Assembly (NCBI GenBank): GCA_028717325.1 | Contig: JAQUOB010000036.1 | Location: 1-9,110, forward strand | Direction of reading: 5' to 3' | Length of the DNA: 9,110 nucleotides | DNA from: Candidatus Margulisiibacteriota bacterium | Lineage (GTDB): Bacteria; Margulisbacteria; WOR-1; O2-12-FULL-45-9; XYB2-FULL-48-7 | Part shown: one piece after another, positions 1 to 6,560 of the stretch | Layout: each line of letters starts with the position of its first letter | How positions within the stretch are numbered: position 1 is the stretch's first letter | Translations under genes and position numbers: made by a program | The notes under the pieces: model-generated | Told to the model about the DNA's origin: nothing | The model's database searches: none | What the model saw: only the letters and a program-made list of their open reading frames with translations

Positions 1-707
1 TACATAAAATGGACCGAGATCAGATCCTCCCTGATGGCGCTGCCCAGGGTAAAACCTTTCAGCTTTTTATCGATCAGAAGCGCTCCGCCAAAGAGATTTA
101 ATTCATTAAAATATTTAAAAGCCGTCTCGATCGCGCCTTTTTGCGCGGTATGCGCCAGCCGGGGGAAAAACCTTGATTCCTCCCTGACAGCGAACCACTT
201 TTCAAATAAAGCCATTGCTTCGGCCTTAAAAGCGGGAGTTAGCGGCACATATTCATAATTCGGATAACGCGCGGTGAATCTTTTGATATGATTGCGTTTG
301 CCGTCGTATTTTTTGCCTTTTAATTCGGCCAGGTCACGGGTCTGATAAATGTAATCGAAGTGATTCCGGAGCGGGCTGGTCTTGTAAAGATCGGGCGGTA
401 AAAGCGCGACGAACATTTCCGAAGCGCGCGAGATCCGGCCGGTTTGCTTGAGGCAGGTATCGACCGTTTCTTTCAGCTTGAGCGCGCCGAACGGCTCAAG
501 AAAATAGGGCGGCTCATTGGGCGGATCGATCAGGACGCAGGCATTATTATTGATCAGCGTGACCCGCGGCCGGTCAAAATCTTGCCAGATGAACAGGTTC
601 CCCGCGCACAGCTCGCAAATGTCGCGCGGCGTCGGTTTAAGATGTTCGGCGATCTCAGCCCGGTCACCGATCTCGAGCGGTTTGAAAGTCGGGAATTTCG
701 GGATCAC
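1..707 (-). CDS. DUF2156 / LPG_synthase_C-type GNAT-fold protein (C-terminus missing, runs off left edge)
   Basis: Reading leftward from a GTG at 707 gives 235 open codons to the window edge. The GTG overlaps the stop of the upstream acetyltransferase gene as GTGA (707-704), which is why this start was chosen; translational coupling is likely. The N-terminus has the family-like 'FKPLEIGDR' and 'NLFIW' (residues 37-41). The strongest signature is at about 118-144: DYIY, then DL, then LKGKKY, then KRNHIKRF. This is characteristic of DUF2156, related to the C-terminal domain of phosphatidylglycerol lysyltransferase (PF09924), which has a double GNAT fold. Stand-alone members are usually near 290-300 residues, so perhaps 60 are missing. 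A CELC motif (31-34) sits just before NLFIW. No membrane segment is visible, so it is not a full MprF-type flippase/synthase. Aminoacyl-tRNA-dependent transfer is known for MprF relatives, but the substrate of the stand-alone proteins is unknown to me. Confidence 0.82.
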   Translation of the reverse strand, partial: MIPKFPTFKPLEIGDRAEIAEHLKPTPRDICELCAGNLFIWQDFDRPRVTLINNNACVLIDPPNEPPYFLEPFGALKLKETVDTCLKQTGRISRASEMFVALLPPDLYKTSPLRNHFDYIYQTRDLAELKGKKYDGKRNHIKRFTARYPNYEYVPLTPAFKAEAMALFEKWFAVREESRFFPRLAHTAQKGAIETAFKYFNELNLFGGALLIDKKLKGFTLGSAIREDLISVHFM

Positions 708-1114
708 GGTTTTTTCACCATACAAACGCAGGTTTCCGGCGTGCATTCGCGGCAGGAAAAGGTCTCTTTCGGGGGCAGATACGGCGGCCAGGTCGGCACG
801 ATCTTAAAACCGAAGCGGCGGAAAAAGTCCGGTATCGTCGTATAAAGATAGACGTCTTTCTTTAGTCCGCCTAATATTTTATTTAAAAGTGCCGCGGCGA
901 TGCCTTGCTTTTGGCTCTTGGCGGCCACTCCGACGGAGCTCAAGAAGAAAAAATCAGCGAATTCTTCAAGGTCGGCCAGGCCGACGATCTCGCCGTTTGC
1001 TTCGGCGACCCGAAAATTTTTAAAGGACTGCGCGGGGTAGGCGAGATCTAGCAGTTTGACCAAATCCAAGATGGCCGGTATGTCTTTTGGCCCGGCGCGG
1101 CGGATATTTAACAT
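704..1114 (-). CDS. Small GNAT-family N-acetyltransferase (possibly ArgA-like)
   Basis: This 136-residue protein is a single GNAT domain, which transfers an acetyl group from acetyl-CoA to an amine. Beta-strand 4 and motif A are at about 58-83 (LSSVGVAAKSQKQGIAAALL); QKQGIA (68-73) is the pyrophosphate-binding Q/RxxGxA loop. Motif B follows as YLYTTIPDFFRRFGF (about 89-103), typical of GNATs in which an aromatic helix precedes GF. The C-terminus has four cysteines (C121, C124, C129, C131) in a C-x2-C-x4-C-x-C arrangement. Short ArgA-like N-acetylglutamate synthases often end in a similar Cys-rich tail, so an arginine-pathway role is possible but unproven, as no arg genes are visible. Its ATG directly follows the TAG of the upstream phosphatase gene (TAGATG, zero spacing) and its TGA overlaps the next gene, so it is mid-operon. 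Confidence 0.85.
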   Translation of the reverse strand: MLNIRRAGPKDIPAILDLVKLLDLAYPAQSFKNFRVAEANGEIVGLADLEEFADFFFLSSVGVAAKSQKQGIAAALLNKILGGLKKDVYLYTTIPDFFRRFGFKIVPTWPPYLPPKETFSCRECTPETCVCMVKKP

Positions 1115-1759
1115 CTAAATTATTTGGTCCTTAAGTTCCAGCAGGTCTTTGACCAGGAAATCCGGCCTGGTCTGCTTTAATTTTTCGGCATCATGGAACC
1201 CGTATGTAACGGCGCAGGTCAAAACGCGGGCATTCTTGCCGGTCTCGACGTCAACCGTCATATCGCCGATATACAAAGCGCGGGCCGGCGGAACGTTGTA
1301 TTTTTTTAAAACGTTATTGATAGCGCAGGGATCGGGCTTAAGGCAGGGGGCGGAATCGCCGCCCATGATCTCCGCGAAATAATCCTTGAGCCTGTGTTTT
1401 TCGAGGATCAATTTGATGAATTCGTCCCTCTTGTTGGAAATAACGGTCTTCAGCTTGTTCTTATAAAGTTCGAGAAATTCCCTGACGTGAGGATAAAGCT
1501 TGACCTGTTTGATGTTTTCGAGATTATGTTTGTAATAGATTGTTTGCGCCTGTTCGATCAATTTCTCGTCTTTTTGGCCGATCGAGCCGGCCACCAGGGA
1601 GCGTTCGCCGAAGCCGATGTGCGTGCCGATCTCTTCGGCAGTTTGCGGCGGATAACCGAGCTCGGCGAGCATTTGCTGGATAGAAGCGATCGCGGCGGGC
1701 AGGGAATCGGCGATCGTGCCGTCAAAATCAAGCATTATTAGATCGACTGGTTTAACCAT
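1115..1759 (-). CDS. HAD-superfamily phosphatase, phosphoglycolate phosphatase-like
   Basis: The 214-residue length is normal for a subfamily I HAD hydrolase with an alpha-helical cap. Motif I is LDFDGT with nucleophile D11 and acid/base D13. Motif II is the serine of VISNK (S108). Motif III is K141 in KPDP. Motif IV is GDMTVD (165-170), with D166 and D170 for Mg2+. The cap lies between motifs I and II (about 18-90) and includes GFGERSLV. This architecture matches Gph/PGP-type enzymes that dephosphorylate 2-phosphoglycolate, but pyrophosphatases (PpaX) and beta-phosphoglucomutase relatives share it, so the substrate is not fixed. The KPDP and GDMTVDVETGKNA blocks favour the Gph side. The start ATG lies 19 bp after the stop of the receiver gene, and the stop abuts the GNAT gene's ATG. 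An AT-rich stretch (1761-1771) precedes the ATG; a separate promoter there cannot be excluded, but no -35 is visible. Confidence 0.87.
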   Translation of the reverse strand: MVKPVDLIMLDFDGTIADSLPAAIASIQQMLAELGYPPQTAEEIGTHIGFGERSLVAGSIGQKDEKLIEQAQTIYYKHNLENIKQVKLYPHVREFLELYKNKLKTVISNKRDEFIKLILEKHRLKDYFAEIMGGDSAPCLKPDPCAINNVLKKYNVPPARALYIGDMTVDVETGKNARVLTCAVTYGFHDAEKLKQTRPDFLVKDLLELKDQII

Positions 1760-1778
1760 GCTTATATATATGTAAGAC

Positions 1779-2153
1779 TCAGATTCTTTTTGTTTTTTTG
1801 ATAGCTTTGTTCAGGGCTTCAAGAACTTCATTCGGGGTGAAAGGTTTTTCAATAAAACCGTTGAGGTGGTTCCGGGCGATGCTGGCAGCGATTTTTTTGA
1901 CGTCGGCTTTACCGGTAATGAAGATCACCGGCAGGTTCGGGTAAATCTTCCTTGCCTGCTTCAGCAACTCGTAACCGTCGAGTTTGGGCATCTCCAGATC
2001 GAGAAGAACGGCGTCATAAAGGTCGCTCTTGATCTTATTCAGCGCTTCTTCTCCGTCCAGGGCAAAATCCGTTTCAAAATCGCCGCCTTTTTTTAATATC
2101 CCGTCAAGCGACGATCTGACTATCGCCTCATCATCCGCAATCAGTATTTTCAT
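1779..2153 (-). CDS. Stand-alone response-regulator receiver domain (CheY-like)
   Basis: The 124-residue protein is one receiver domain and nothing else. The acidic pocket is D7/D8 (ADDE), the phospho-acceptor is D52 (LLDLEMP), the switch Thr is T80 (FITGK) and the conserved Lys is K103 (EKPF). It lies 29 bp downstream of the membrane histidine kinase gene on the same strand, so the kinase is the likely phosphodonor. With no DNA-binding or enzymatic output domain it must act through protein contact, for example by regulating the kinase, passing phosphate along a relay or binding a distant partner; which of these applies cannot be seen. No Shine-Dalgarno is evident before the ATG, and a possible promoter lies just upstream. 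Confidence 0.93.
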   Translation of the reverse strand: MKILIADDEAIVRSSLDGILKKGGDFETDFALDGEEALNKIKSDLYDAVLLDLEMPKLDGYELLKQARKIYPNLPVIFITGKADVKKIAASIARNHLNGFIEKPFTPNEVLEALNKAIKKTKRI

Positions 2154-2169
2154 GATTCACTTGTTGAGA

Positions 2170-2197
2170 ATTGTAGCACTTTTTATCCTTGAGGCAA
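2170..2197 (-). promoter_or_regulatory. Possible internal promoter for the receiver gene
   Basis: On the minus strand TTGCCT (2197-2192), a 16-base spacer and TACAAT (2175-2170) precede the receiver ATG at 2153. The predicted start near 2163 would leave a leader of about ten bases with no ribosome-binding site. The -35 box lies inside the last codons of the kinase gene and is the same hexamer as the cluster's main promoter. It may let the receiver be made without the kinase. The match is only moderate and could be chance. Confidence 0.35.
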
Positions 2198-3160
2198 GAA
2201 GAAATAAAATCTCGAACCTTTGCCAACCGTACTTTCGACGCCGATCCGGCCGCCGTGTGCTTCGACCGCCAGCTTGCAAAAATAGAGGCCGAGACCGGTG
2301 TCGATCCTGGTCTTCAGGTTTTGAGTTTCAACTTTAAAGAAGCGGTTAAAGAGTTTATCCAGATATTCTTTGGGAATGCCTTCACCGGTGTCAATGATCT
2401 CGAATAGTATTTCATTGTTTTGACGCGCGATACGCAGGGTTACATTGCCGCCCCGGGAAATGTGTTTGATAGCATTGGTTAAAAGATTTTCCAGCACGCG
2501 AGTGATCAGGGCACGATCGGCGTGGATATTGAGATCGGCATAACTCCGCGTGTCTTTTTGAGCGCAGAGATCCACGTTCTTTTCTTCAAGCCTGGCGTTA
2601 TTGCAGATCCAGACAAGGTCTTCAAACAGGTCCGCCGCGCTGAAAGAGCTCTTTTTGAGATCCAACCTGTCTTCTTCCATTTTTCCGATATCAAGCAAGT
2701 CCTGGATCAGATTGGATAATTTTAATGAGCTGACTTCTATGTCGTTAAGATATTTTTTCTGCTCTTCTGTCATCGAACCGAGCATGCCACGAACAAACAT
2801 CTCGGACGTCGAAACTATGCCCGACAGCGGATTTTTGAGGTCATGGACGAGCAGCTGCGTTAGATCTCCCTGGAATCGTTCCAGTTTCAAAAGATGATTA
2901 TTTGATTCGCGCAGAGGCTGATAGACGAGAAAGTAAAGGGCCGGAAAGACAATCGCCATTAATATGGCCGAATCTATCAGCGCCTCAATGACATTCGGCA
3001 GGACAATGATATTGATGACGAACATGGAGATTAATTCGGCTATAAATACGAACAGAAGCAGGAAAACGAAGGTTAGAATGGGAGACGGTTTTAAGATGTT
3101 ATTTGACGTTTTAGTTTCACGCGCAAGCCTTTCGCCGTATTGATTGCTTGCCGAATTCAT
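2183..3160 (-). CDS. Membrane-anchored sensor histidine kinase
   Basis: The 325-residue protein begins with a polar N-terminal segment of about 28 residues. Two hydrophobic segments follow (about 29-53 and 59-80), separated by only a short loop, so there is no extracellular sensing domain of any size. The HisKA dimerisation domain has its phospho-accepting H106 in VHDLKNPLSG. The HATPase domain carries the N box with N225 and N229 (ENLLTNAIKH), the G1 box DTGEGI (257-262), an F-box region (FNRFFKVE, 271-278) and the G2 box GLGLYF (289-294). All catalytic elements look intact. Sensing is probably within the membrane or through a partner. The next gene on the strand is a single receiver domain, its likely partner. 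It is the first gene of the leftward cluster, and its ATG sits six bases after a TATAAT box, consistent with a leaderless transcript. Confidence 0.94.
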   Translation of the reverse strand: MNSASNQYGERLARETKTSNNILKPSPILTFVFLLLFVFIAELISMFVINIIVLPNVIEALIDSAILMAIVFPALYFLVYQPLRESNNHLLKLERFQGDLTQLLVHDLKNPLSGIVSTSEMFVRGMLGSMTEEQKKYLNDIEVSSLKLSNLIQDLLDIGKMEEDRLDLKKSSFSAADLFEDLVWICNNARLEEKNVDLCAQKDTRSYADLNIHADRALITRVLENLLTNAIKHISRGGNVTLRIARQNNEILFEIIDTGEGIPKEYLDKLFNRFFKVETQNLKTRIDTGLGLYFCKLAVEAHGGRIGVESTVGKGSRFYFFLPQG

Positions 3161-3195
3161 GACTGGATTATATAGCCGGAAAGATTGAAAGGCAA
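3160..3195 (-). promoter_or_regulatory. Leftward promoter of the kinase cluster (leaderless)
   Basis: On the minus strand TTGCCT (3195-3190), a 17-base spacer and a perfect TATAAT (3172-3167) are followed by six bases and then the ATG at 3160. The expected +1 falls on or beside the A of the ATG. There is no Shine-Dalgarno, as expected for a leaderless message. Its -35 shares base 3190 with the -35 of the opposite promoter. Confidence 0.7.
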
Positions 3196-3220
3196 GAAGG
3201 AATCGGTTAGAATTAGAATA
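3185..3220 (+). promoter_or_regulatory. Rightward promoter of the flavoprotein operon (leaderless)
   Basis: TTGAAA (3185-3190), a 17-base spacer and TAGAAT (3208-3213) are followed by six bases and the ATG at 3220. TAGAAT occurs twice in tandem (3208-3219), so the bases between the -10 and the ATG repeat the box. The predicted +1 falls at the start codon. The only purine-rich tract, AAGAAGG at 3194-3200, is 19 bases before the ATG, too far for a ribosome-binding site. Confidence 0.68.
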
Positions 3221-4131
3221 TGCTCAAGGACCTGATCATTATCGGGGGCGGACCGGCGGGGATCACGGCGGCGGTTTACGCGGCCAGGAAAATGATGGAT
3301 TTTGCCGTCATCAGCCCGGACATCGGCGGCCAGGCCGCCTGGTCGGGCGACATCGAGAATTACACTGGCTACCAGTTCATTGCCGGCCCCGACCTGGCCC
3401 AAAAATTCAGAGAACATCTCAATCAATACAAGTTTGAATTGCTTGAGGGGATTAGCGTTACTAAGGTAGACAAGGGCAGCAGTGGTTTTAAGGTCCTAAC
3501 CGATGACGGCAAGGAGTATTCGGCGAAGACGCTCATTATCGCTTCCGGCAAAAGGCCAAGGACCCTGAACGTAACGGGCGAGGATGTTTATAAAAATCAC
3601 GGCGTGACTTATTGTGCCACCTGCGACGCGCCCTTATTTTCCGGGAAAGATGTCGCGGTCATCGGCGGCGGCAATTCCGCCCTCGACGCGGTCCTTCAGC
3701 TGATCAAGATCGCGCCCAAGATATATCTGATCAATATTGCCGACCAGCTGACCGGCGATCCCGTCATGCGGGAAAAAGTCGCGGGCTCGCCCAAAGTGGA
3801 AATTTTAAATAAAACCAAGGTCGTCGAAATTTATGGCGACAAATTTGTCAAAGGTATAAAAGTGGAGCAAGCCGGTCGCAGCCGGTCGATCCCGGTCGAA
3901 GGGGTCTTTGTCGAGGCCGGGCTCAAGCCAAATTCCGAATTCATCAATTTTGTCGAGAAGAACGAGCTGGACGAAATTATCGTCGACTGCGCGAGCGGGA
4001 CGTCGGTGCCCGGCCTGTTCGCGGCTGGTGACGTCACCAGCGTGCCGGAAAAACAAATTATCATCGCCGCGGGCGAGGGTGCCAAAGCCGCCCTGGGTGC
4101 TTTCCGCTATTTAGCCACTCATGCCTCATAA
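3220..4131 (+). CDS. Thioredoxin reductase-like flavoprotein, AhpF-type
   Basis: This 303-residue FAD/NAD(P)H pyridine nucleotide-disulfide oxidoreductase has the low-molecular-weight TrxR layout. The FAD site is GGGPAG (9-14), with a second FAD-contact block GLFAAGD (265-271). The redox disulfide is C132-A-T-C135 (YCATCDAP). The nucleotide-binding glycine motif is GGGNSA (149-154). After it, where NADPH-dependent TrxR has an HRR motif binding the 2'-phosphate, this protein has LINIADQL (170-177). That region, and the C-terminal KQIIIAAGEGAKAALGAF, resemble the reductase part of AhpF, which uses NADH. It lacks the N-terminal glutaredoxin-like domains of AhpF. I infer an NADH-preferring enzyme reducing a thioredoxin-, glutaredoxin- or AhpC-like partner that is not encoded here. 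It heads an operon with a response regulator and a histidine kinase, and its last 11 bases overlap the regulator gene. Thioredoxin reductase (trxB) is the default name. Confidence 0.9.
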   Translation: MLKDLIIIGGGPAGITAAVYAARKMMDFAVISPDIGGQAAWSGDIENYTGYQFIAGPDLAQKFREHLNQYKFELLEGISVTKVDKGSSGFKVLTDDGKEYSAKTLIIASGKRPRTLNVTGEDVYKNHGVTYCATCDAPLFSGKDVAVIGGGNSALDAVLQLIKIAPKIYLINIADQLTGDPVMREKVAGSPKVEILNKTKVVEIYGDKFVKGIKVEQAGRSRSIPVEGVFVEAGLKPNSEFINFVEKNELDEIIVDCASGTSVPGLFAAGDVTSVPEKQIIIAAGEGAKAALGAFRYLATHAS

Positions 4132-4828
4132 TATCCTGCTGGTTGACGACAATAAAGAATTCCGGGCCGAATTCAAAGAGTGTCTGAGCGAATATCATAT
4201 CGTTGAGGCGGCCGACGGCCAACAGGCGCTCAATATTTTGCGCCGGCCTAACGAGATCGACCTGGTCCTGCTCGACGTGATGATGCCGGGCCTGCGCGGC
4301 ACCGAAGTGCTTAAAGAGCTTAAAAAAGACGATCCGGAACTCGGCATCGTTATCCTGACCGGTTACAGCTCAAAAGACGTTGCGATCGAGGCGCTGAAGG
4401 GCAGGGCTGACGAATACTTGGAAAAACCGCTCAATATCGACCGGGCAAAAGAGATAATAGCTAATCTCCTGGAAACCCGGGAATTGAAGGAAAACGCCGA
4501 TAATTTTTCTGCCAGGGGGAAAATCGAAAGGATCAGGCGTTTTCTTGAGCGAAACTGGCACAAGAAAGTTTGCCTGGGGGACGCCGCAAAGATCGTCGGG
4601 CTCAATCCCAAATATTTGAGCCGACTTTTTAAGCAAAGCGCTAAAATCGGCTTTAGCGAATTCGCTTCAAAGGTTAAGATCAAAGAGGCGAAGAAACTGT
4701 TGAGGGGCACCCGCTTGTCAATTGAAGATATTTCGAGCCGTCTCGGCTATCAGAACGTCGAATCGTTCATTCGGCTCTTCAGGCGGCTGGCCGGCAAAAC
4801 GCCTGCCGGATACAGGAGAAAAAAATAA
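4121..4828 (+). CDS. Response regulator with AraC-type DNA-binding domain
   Basis: The 235-residue protein has an N-terminal receiver (about 3-118) with acidic pair D9/D10, phospho-acceptor D52 (LLDVMMP), T80 (ILTGY) and K102 (EKPL). A linker of about 15 residues follows. The AraC/XylS-type double helix-turn-helix spans about 134-233, with LGDAAKIVGLNPKYLSRLFK as the first helix-turn-helix and the family signature near IEDISSRLGYQNVESFIRLFRR, then GKTPAGYRR. This is the YesN-like architecture, with transcription control by phosphorylation as the expected role. The ATG lies inside the end of the flavoprotein gene (11-base overlap), and the TAA overlaps the next gene's ATG by one base (TAATG), so the kinase that follows is the clear partner. 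Candidate targets are its own operon and korAB; neither is proven. Confidence 0.94.
   Translation: MPHNILLVDDNKEFRAEFKECLSEYHIVEAADGQQALNILRRPNEIDLVLLDVMMPGLRGTEVLKELKKDDPELGIVILTGYSSKDVAIEALKGRADEYLEKPLNIDRAKEIIANLLETRELKENADNFSARGKIERIRRFLERNWHKKVCLGDAAKIVGLNPKYLSRLFKQSAKIGFSEFASKVKIKEAKKLLRGTRLSIEDISSRLGYQNVESFIRLFRRLAGKTPAGYRRKK
4814..4818 (+). promoter_or_regulatory. Shine-Dalgarno AGGAG of the PAS kinase gene
   Basis: AGGAG lies nine bases before the ATG at 4828, inside the last codons of the response regulator gene. It fixes the kinase start and shows that this organism also uses ordinary Shine-Dalgarno initiation inside operons, in contrast to the leaderless first genes. Confidence 0.75.
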
Positions 4829-6444
4829 TGGCTGAAGAAATAAAAGAGCACCAGCCGGATCTTTATCGTCTTTTTTTTGAAAAAGCGGGCGATATGATAG
4901 CCATTCATGATCGCGACGGCCGGCTGATAGAGGTTAACCCGAGATTCTGTGCGGTAACCGGCCGGACGCGGGCGGAAGCCCTCGCGTTAAACGCGGCTTA
5001 TTTTGTTCTGCCCGAACGCCTCGCGCTGTATAGAAAAAACATAGCCGGGGTATTTAAAAACGGCTTTGGTGTCTGGGAAGGCAAGGTCAGGATCGCCGAC
5101 GGTTCTTATCTTGACATCGATTGCCACGCCGTGAGGTTCGACTATCATGGTCGTCCGGCCTCTTTTAACATCCTCTATGATATCTCAAACTTCAAAAAAA
5201 CCGAAAAAGCCCTGCGGCAGAGCGAAGAAAAACTCAAAAGGGCGGAGGTGCTCTACCGAAGCATTTTTGAAAACGCGGGCACGGCGATGCTGATGTTTGG
5301 CGCCGACGGGATCATTACCCTGATCAATGAAGAGGCCGAAGAACTCTCCGGCTATTCGCGGGCAGAAGTTCAGGGTAAAAAATACTGGCAAGATTTTGTC
5401 CATGAGGACGACCTGTCCCGATTATCGGAATATAATCAGCTGCGTCAAAAGGATAACACCGCCGCGCCGCGGCGATATGAATTCAGATTGATTAACAAAA
5501 AAAAAGAGAGGCGGTATGTCTTAATAACGATCGAATTTATTCCCGGGCTCAATATGTTCATCGCCTCGCTGCAGGATGTTACAAAACAAAAGCTGGCCGA
5601 GCTGGTCCTGACACAGGATAAGGAGTCGGTCGAGCGGCTGGTCGCAGAAAAATCAAAGGCGTTGATCGAGGCGCGGGAAGAATTGGGCCGAGCCAGGCGG
5701 CTCTCCGATCTCGGCTTGATGGCCGCGACGATCGCCCACGAATTGCGCAATCCCTTGAACGTTATCTCGGCGGCCGTTTATAATATCAGGCAAAAGAAAC
5801 ACGATGTCGCTCTCAATGTCCATTTGAAGAACATAGAATCGAATGTTTATGAGAGCGACCGGATCATCAGTAATCTCTTAAGCTTTTCGCGGATCAAAAT
5901 GCCGAAATATGAAAAAGTACAGGTTTATGATCTGTTGAAGGACTGCGTCGGCGCGGCGGAAAAACGATTTGATCGAAAAAAAGGGTATGTAAAAATAAAA
6001 TTTCATCGGCGGGAAAATAAAAAGGCGATCCAGGCCGACCCTCATCAGTTGAAAAGCGTGTTCAATAATGTTCTTGATAACGCCTTTCAGTCGATGCCAA
6101 AAAGAAAAGACAGGCTGGCGGTGTCGGCCGGTTTTACCGGAAAAAACACCTTGACGATCAGAATTAGTGACAACGGTGAAGGGATCGAAAAAGCCGATCT
6201 GGAAAAGGTCTTTGACCCGTTCTTCACGACCAGGGCAAAAGGGACCGGCCTCGGCCTCACGCACTGCAAAGAATTGATCAGGCTGCACGGCGGCCGAATC
6301 GAGATCGAAAGCGAAAAAGGCAAAGGGACCGTTGTCTTGATGACTTTGCCGGTTGAGCGAAAGCTCCCGCGCGCTCTGAAAGTGCGGGGTGGAAAAAAGT
6401 CAATTAAAAGTGGAATCAGCCAATTTACAAAATCGCCTCAATAG
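4828..6444 (+). CDS. Soluble double-PAS sensor histidine kinase
   Basis: The 538-residue protein has no hydrophobic segment, so it is cytoplasmic. PAS domain 1 is about 10-125 (FFEKAGDMIAIHDRDGRLIEVNPRF) and PAS domain 2 about 140-255 (IFENAGTAMLMFGADGIITLINEEA), each ending with a DIS/DVT-type junction. A charged coiled coil (about 255-293) leads to HisKA with H304 (AHELRNPLNVI). The HATPase domain has the N box around N413/N414/N418 (FNNVLDNAF), G1 DNGEGI (448-453), the F box DPFFTT (463-468) and G2 GTGLGL (472-477). The catalytic half resembles NtrB-like kinases. The last 28 or so residues form a basic, Ser/Lys-rich tail beyond the usual end. PAS domains can hold haem, FAD or small metabolites; nothing here identifies the ligand. 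The link with a flavoprotein gene makes redox sensing plausible, by inference only. Confidence 0.95.
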   Translation: MAEEIKEHQPDLYRLFFEKAGDMIAIHDRDGRLIEVNPRFCAVTGRTRAEALALNAAYFVLPERLALYRKNIAGVFKNGFGVWEGKVRIADGSYLDIDCHAVRFDYHGRPASFNILYDISNFKKTEKALRQSEEKLKRAEVLYRSIFENAGTAMLMFGADGIITLINEEAEELSGYSRAEVQGKKYWQDFVHEDDLSRLSEYNQLRQKDNTAAPRRYEFRLINKKKERRYVLITIEFIPGLNMFIASLQDVTKQKLAELVLTQDKESVERLVAEKSKALIEAREELGRARRLSDLGLMAATIAHELRNPLNVISAAVYNIRQKKHDVALNVHLKNIESNVYESDRIISNLLSFSRIKMPKYEKVQVYDLLKDCVGAAEKRFDRKKGYVKIKFHRRENKKAIQADPHQLKSVFNNVLDNAFQSMPKRKDRLAVSAGFTGKNTLTIRISDNGEGIEKADLEKVFDPFFTTRAKGTGLGLTHCKELIRLHGGRIEIESEKGKGTVVLMTLPVERKLPRALKVRGGKKSIKSGISQFTKSPQ

Positions 6445-6539
6445 TAAATAATCTTCATCAAGAAAGAACAGGTTTAAATGGATTAGCTCCGAAACTAAAT
6501 ACAGGCGGTTTTGAAAAATTATCGTTGAGTGCCTTGAGC

Positions 6540-6555
6540 ACCGGATATTTACCGG
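6540..6555 (+). repeat. 11-bp-phased direct repeat ACCGG-N6-ACCGG, candidate operator
   Basis: ACCGG occurs at 6540-6544 and 6551-6555, exactly one helical turn apart, ending five bases before the putative -35 box of korA. A second short pair, TTGAG at 6525-6529 and 6534-6538, lies just upstream. The position and phasing suit an activator such as the AraC-type regulator encoded upstream. The repeat units are only five bases, so chance is a real alternative. Confidence 0.3.
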
Positions 6556-6560
6556 GTAGC

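Noticed and set aside
444..845. Rightward open frame of 133 codons
   Set aside because: It lies antisense to the DUF2156 and GNAT genes, both of which have clear family motifs; the product shows no recognisable domain.
1394..1741. Rightward open frame of 115 codons
   Set aside because: Antisense to the HAD phosphatase, whose four motifs are intact; it is a shadow frame.
1760..1771. TATATA tract before the phosphatase ATG as a promoter
   Set aside because: No -35-like hexamer lies at a workable distance; the tract may just be AT-rich spacer.
3194..3200. AAGAAGG as ribosome-binding site for the flavoprotein gene
   Set aside because: It is 19 bases from the ATG and inside the promoter spacer, upstream of the predicted transcript start.
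4363..4710. Leftward open frame of 115 codons
   Set aside because: Antisense to the response regulator gene, with no motif or start signal of its own.
5878..6288. Leftward open frame of 136 codons
   Set aside because: Antisense to the HATPase half of the PAS kinase; no independent support.
6529..6541. GTGC-CTTGA-GCAC hairpin as a terminator for the kinase operon
   Set aside because: The stem is only four pairs and no T-tract follows, so it does not meet the standard for an intrinsic terminator.
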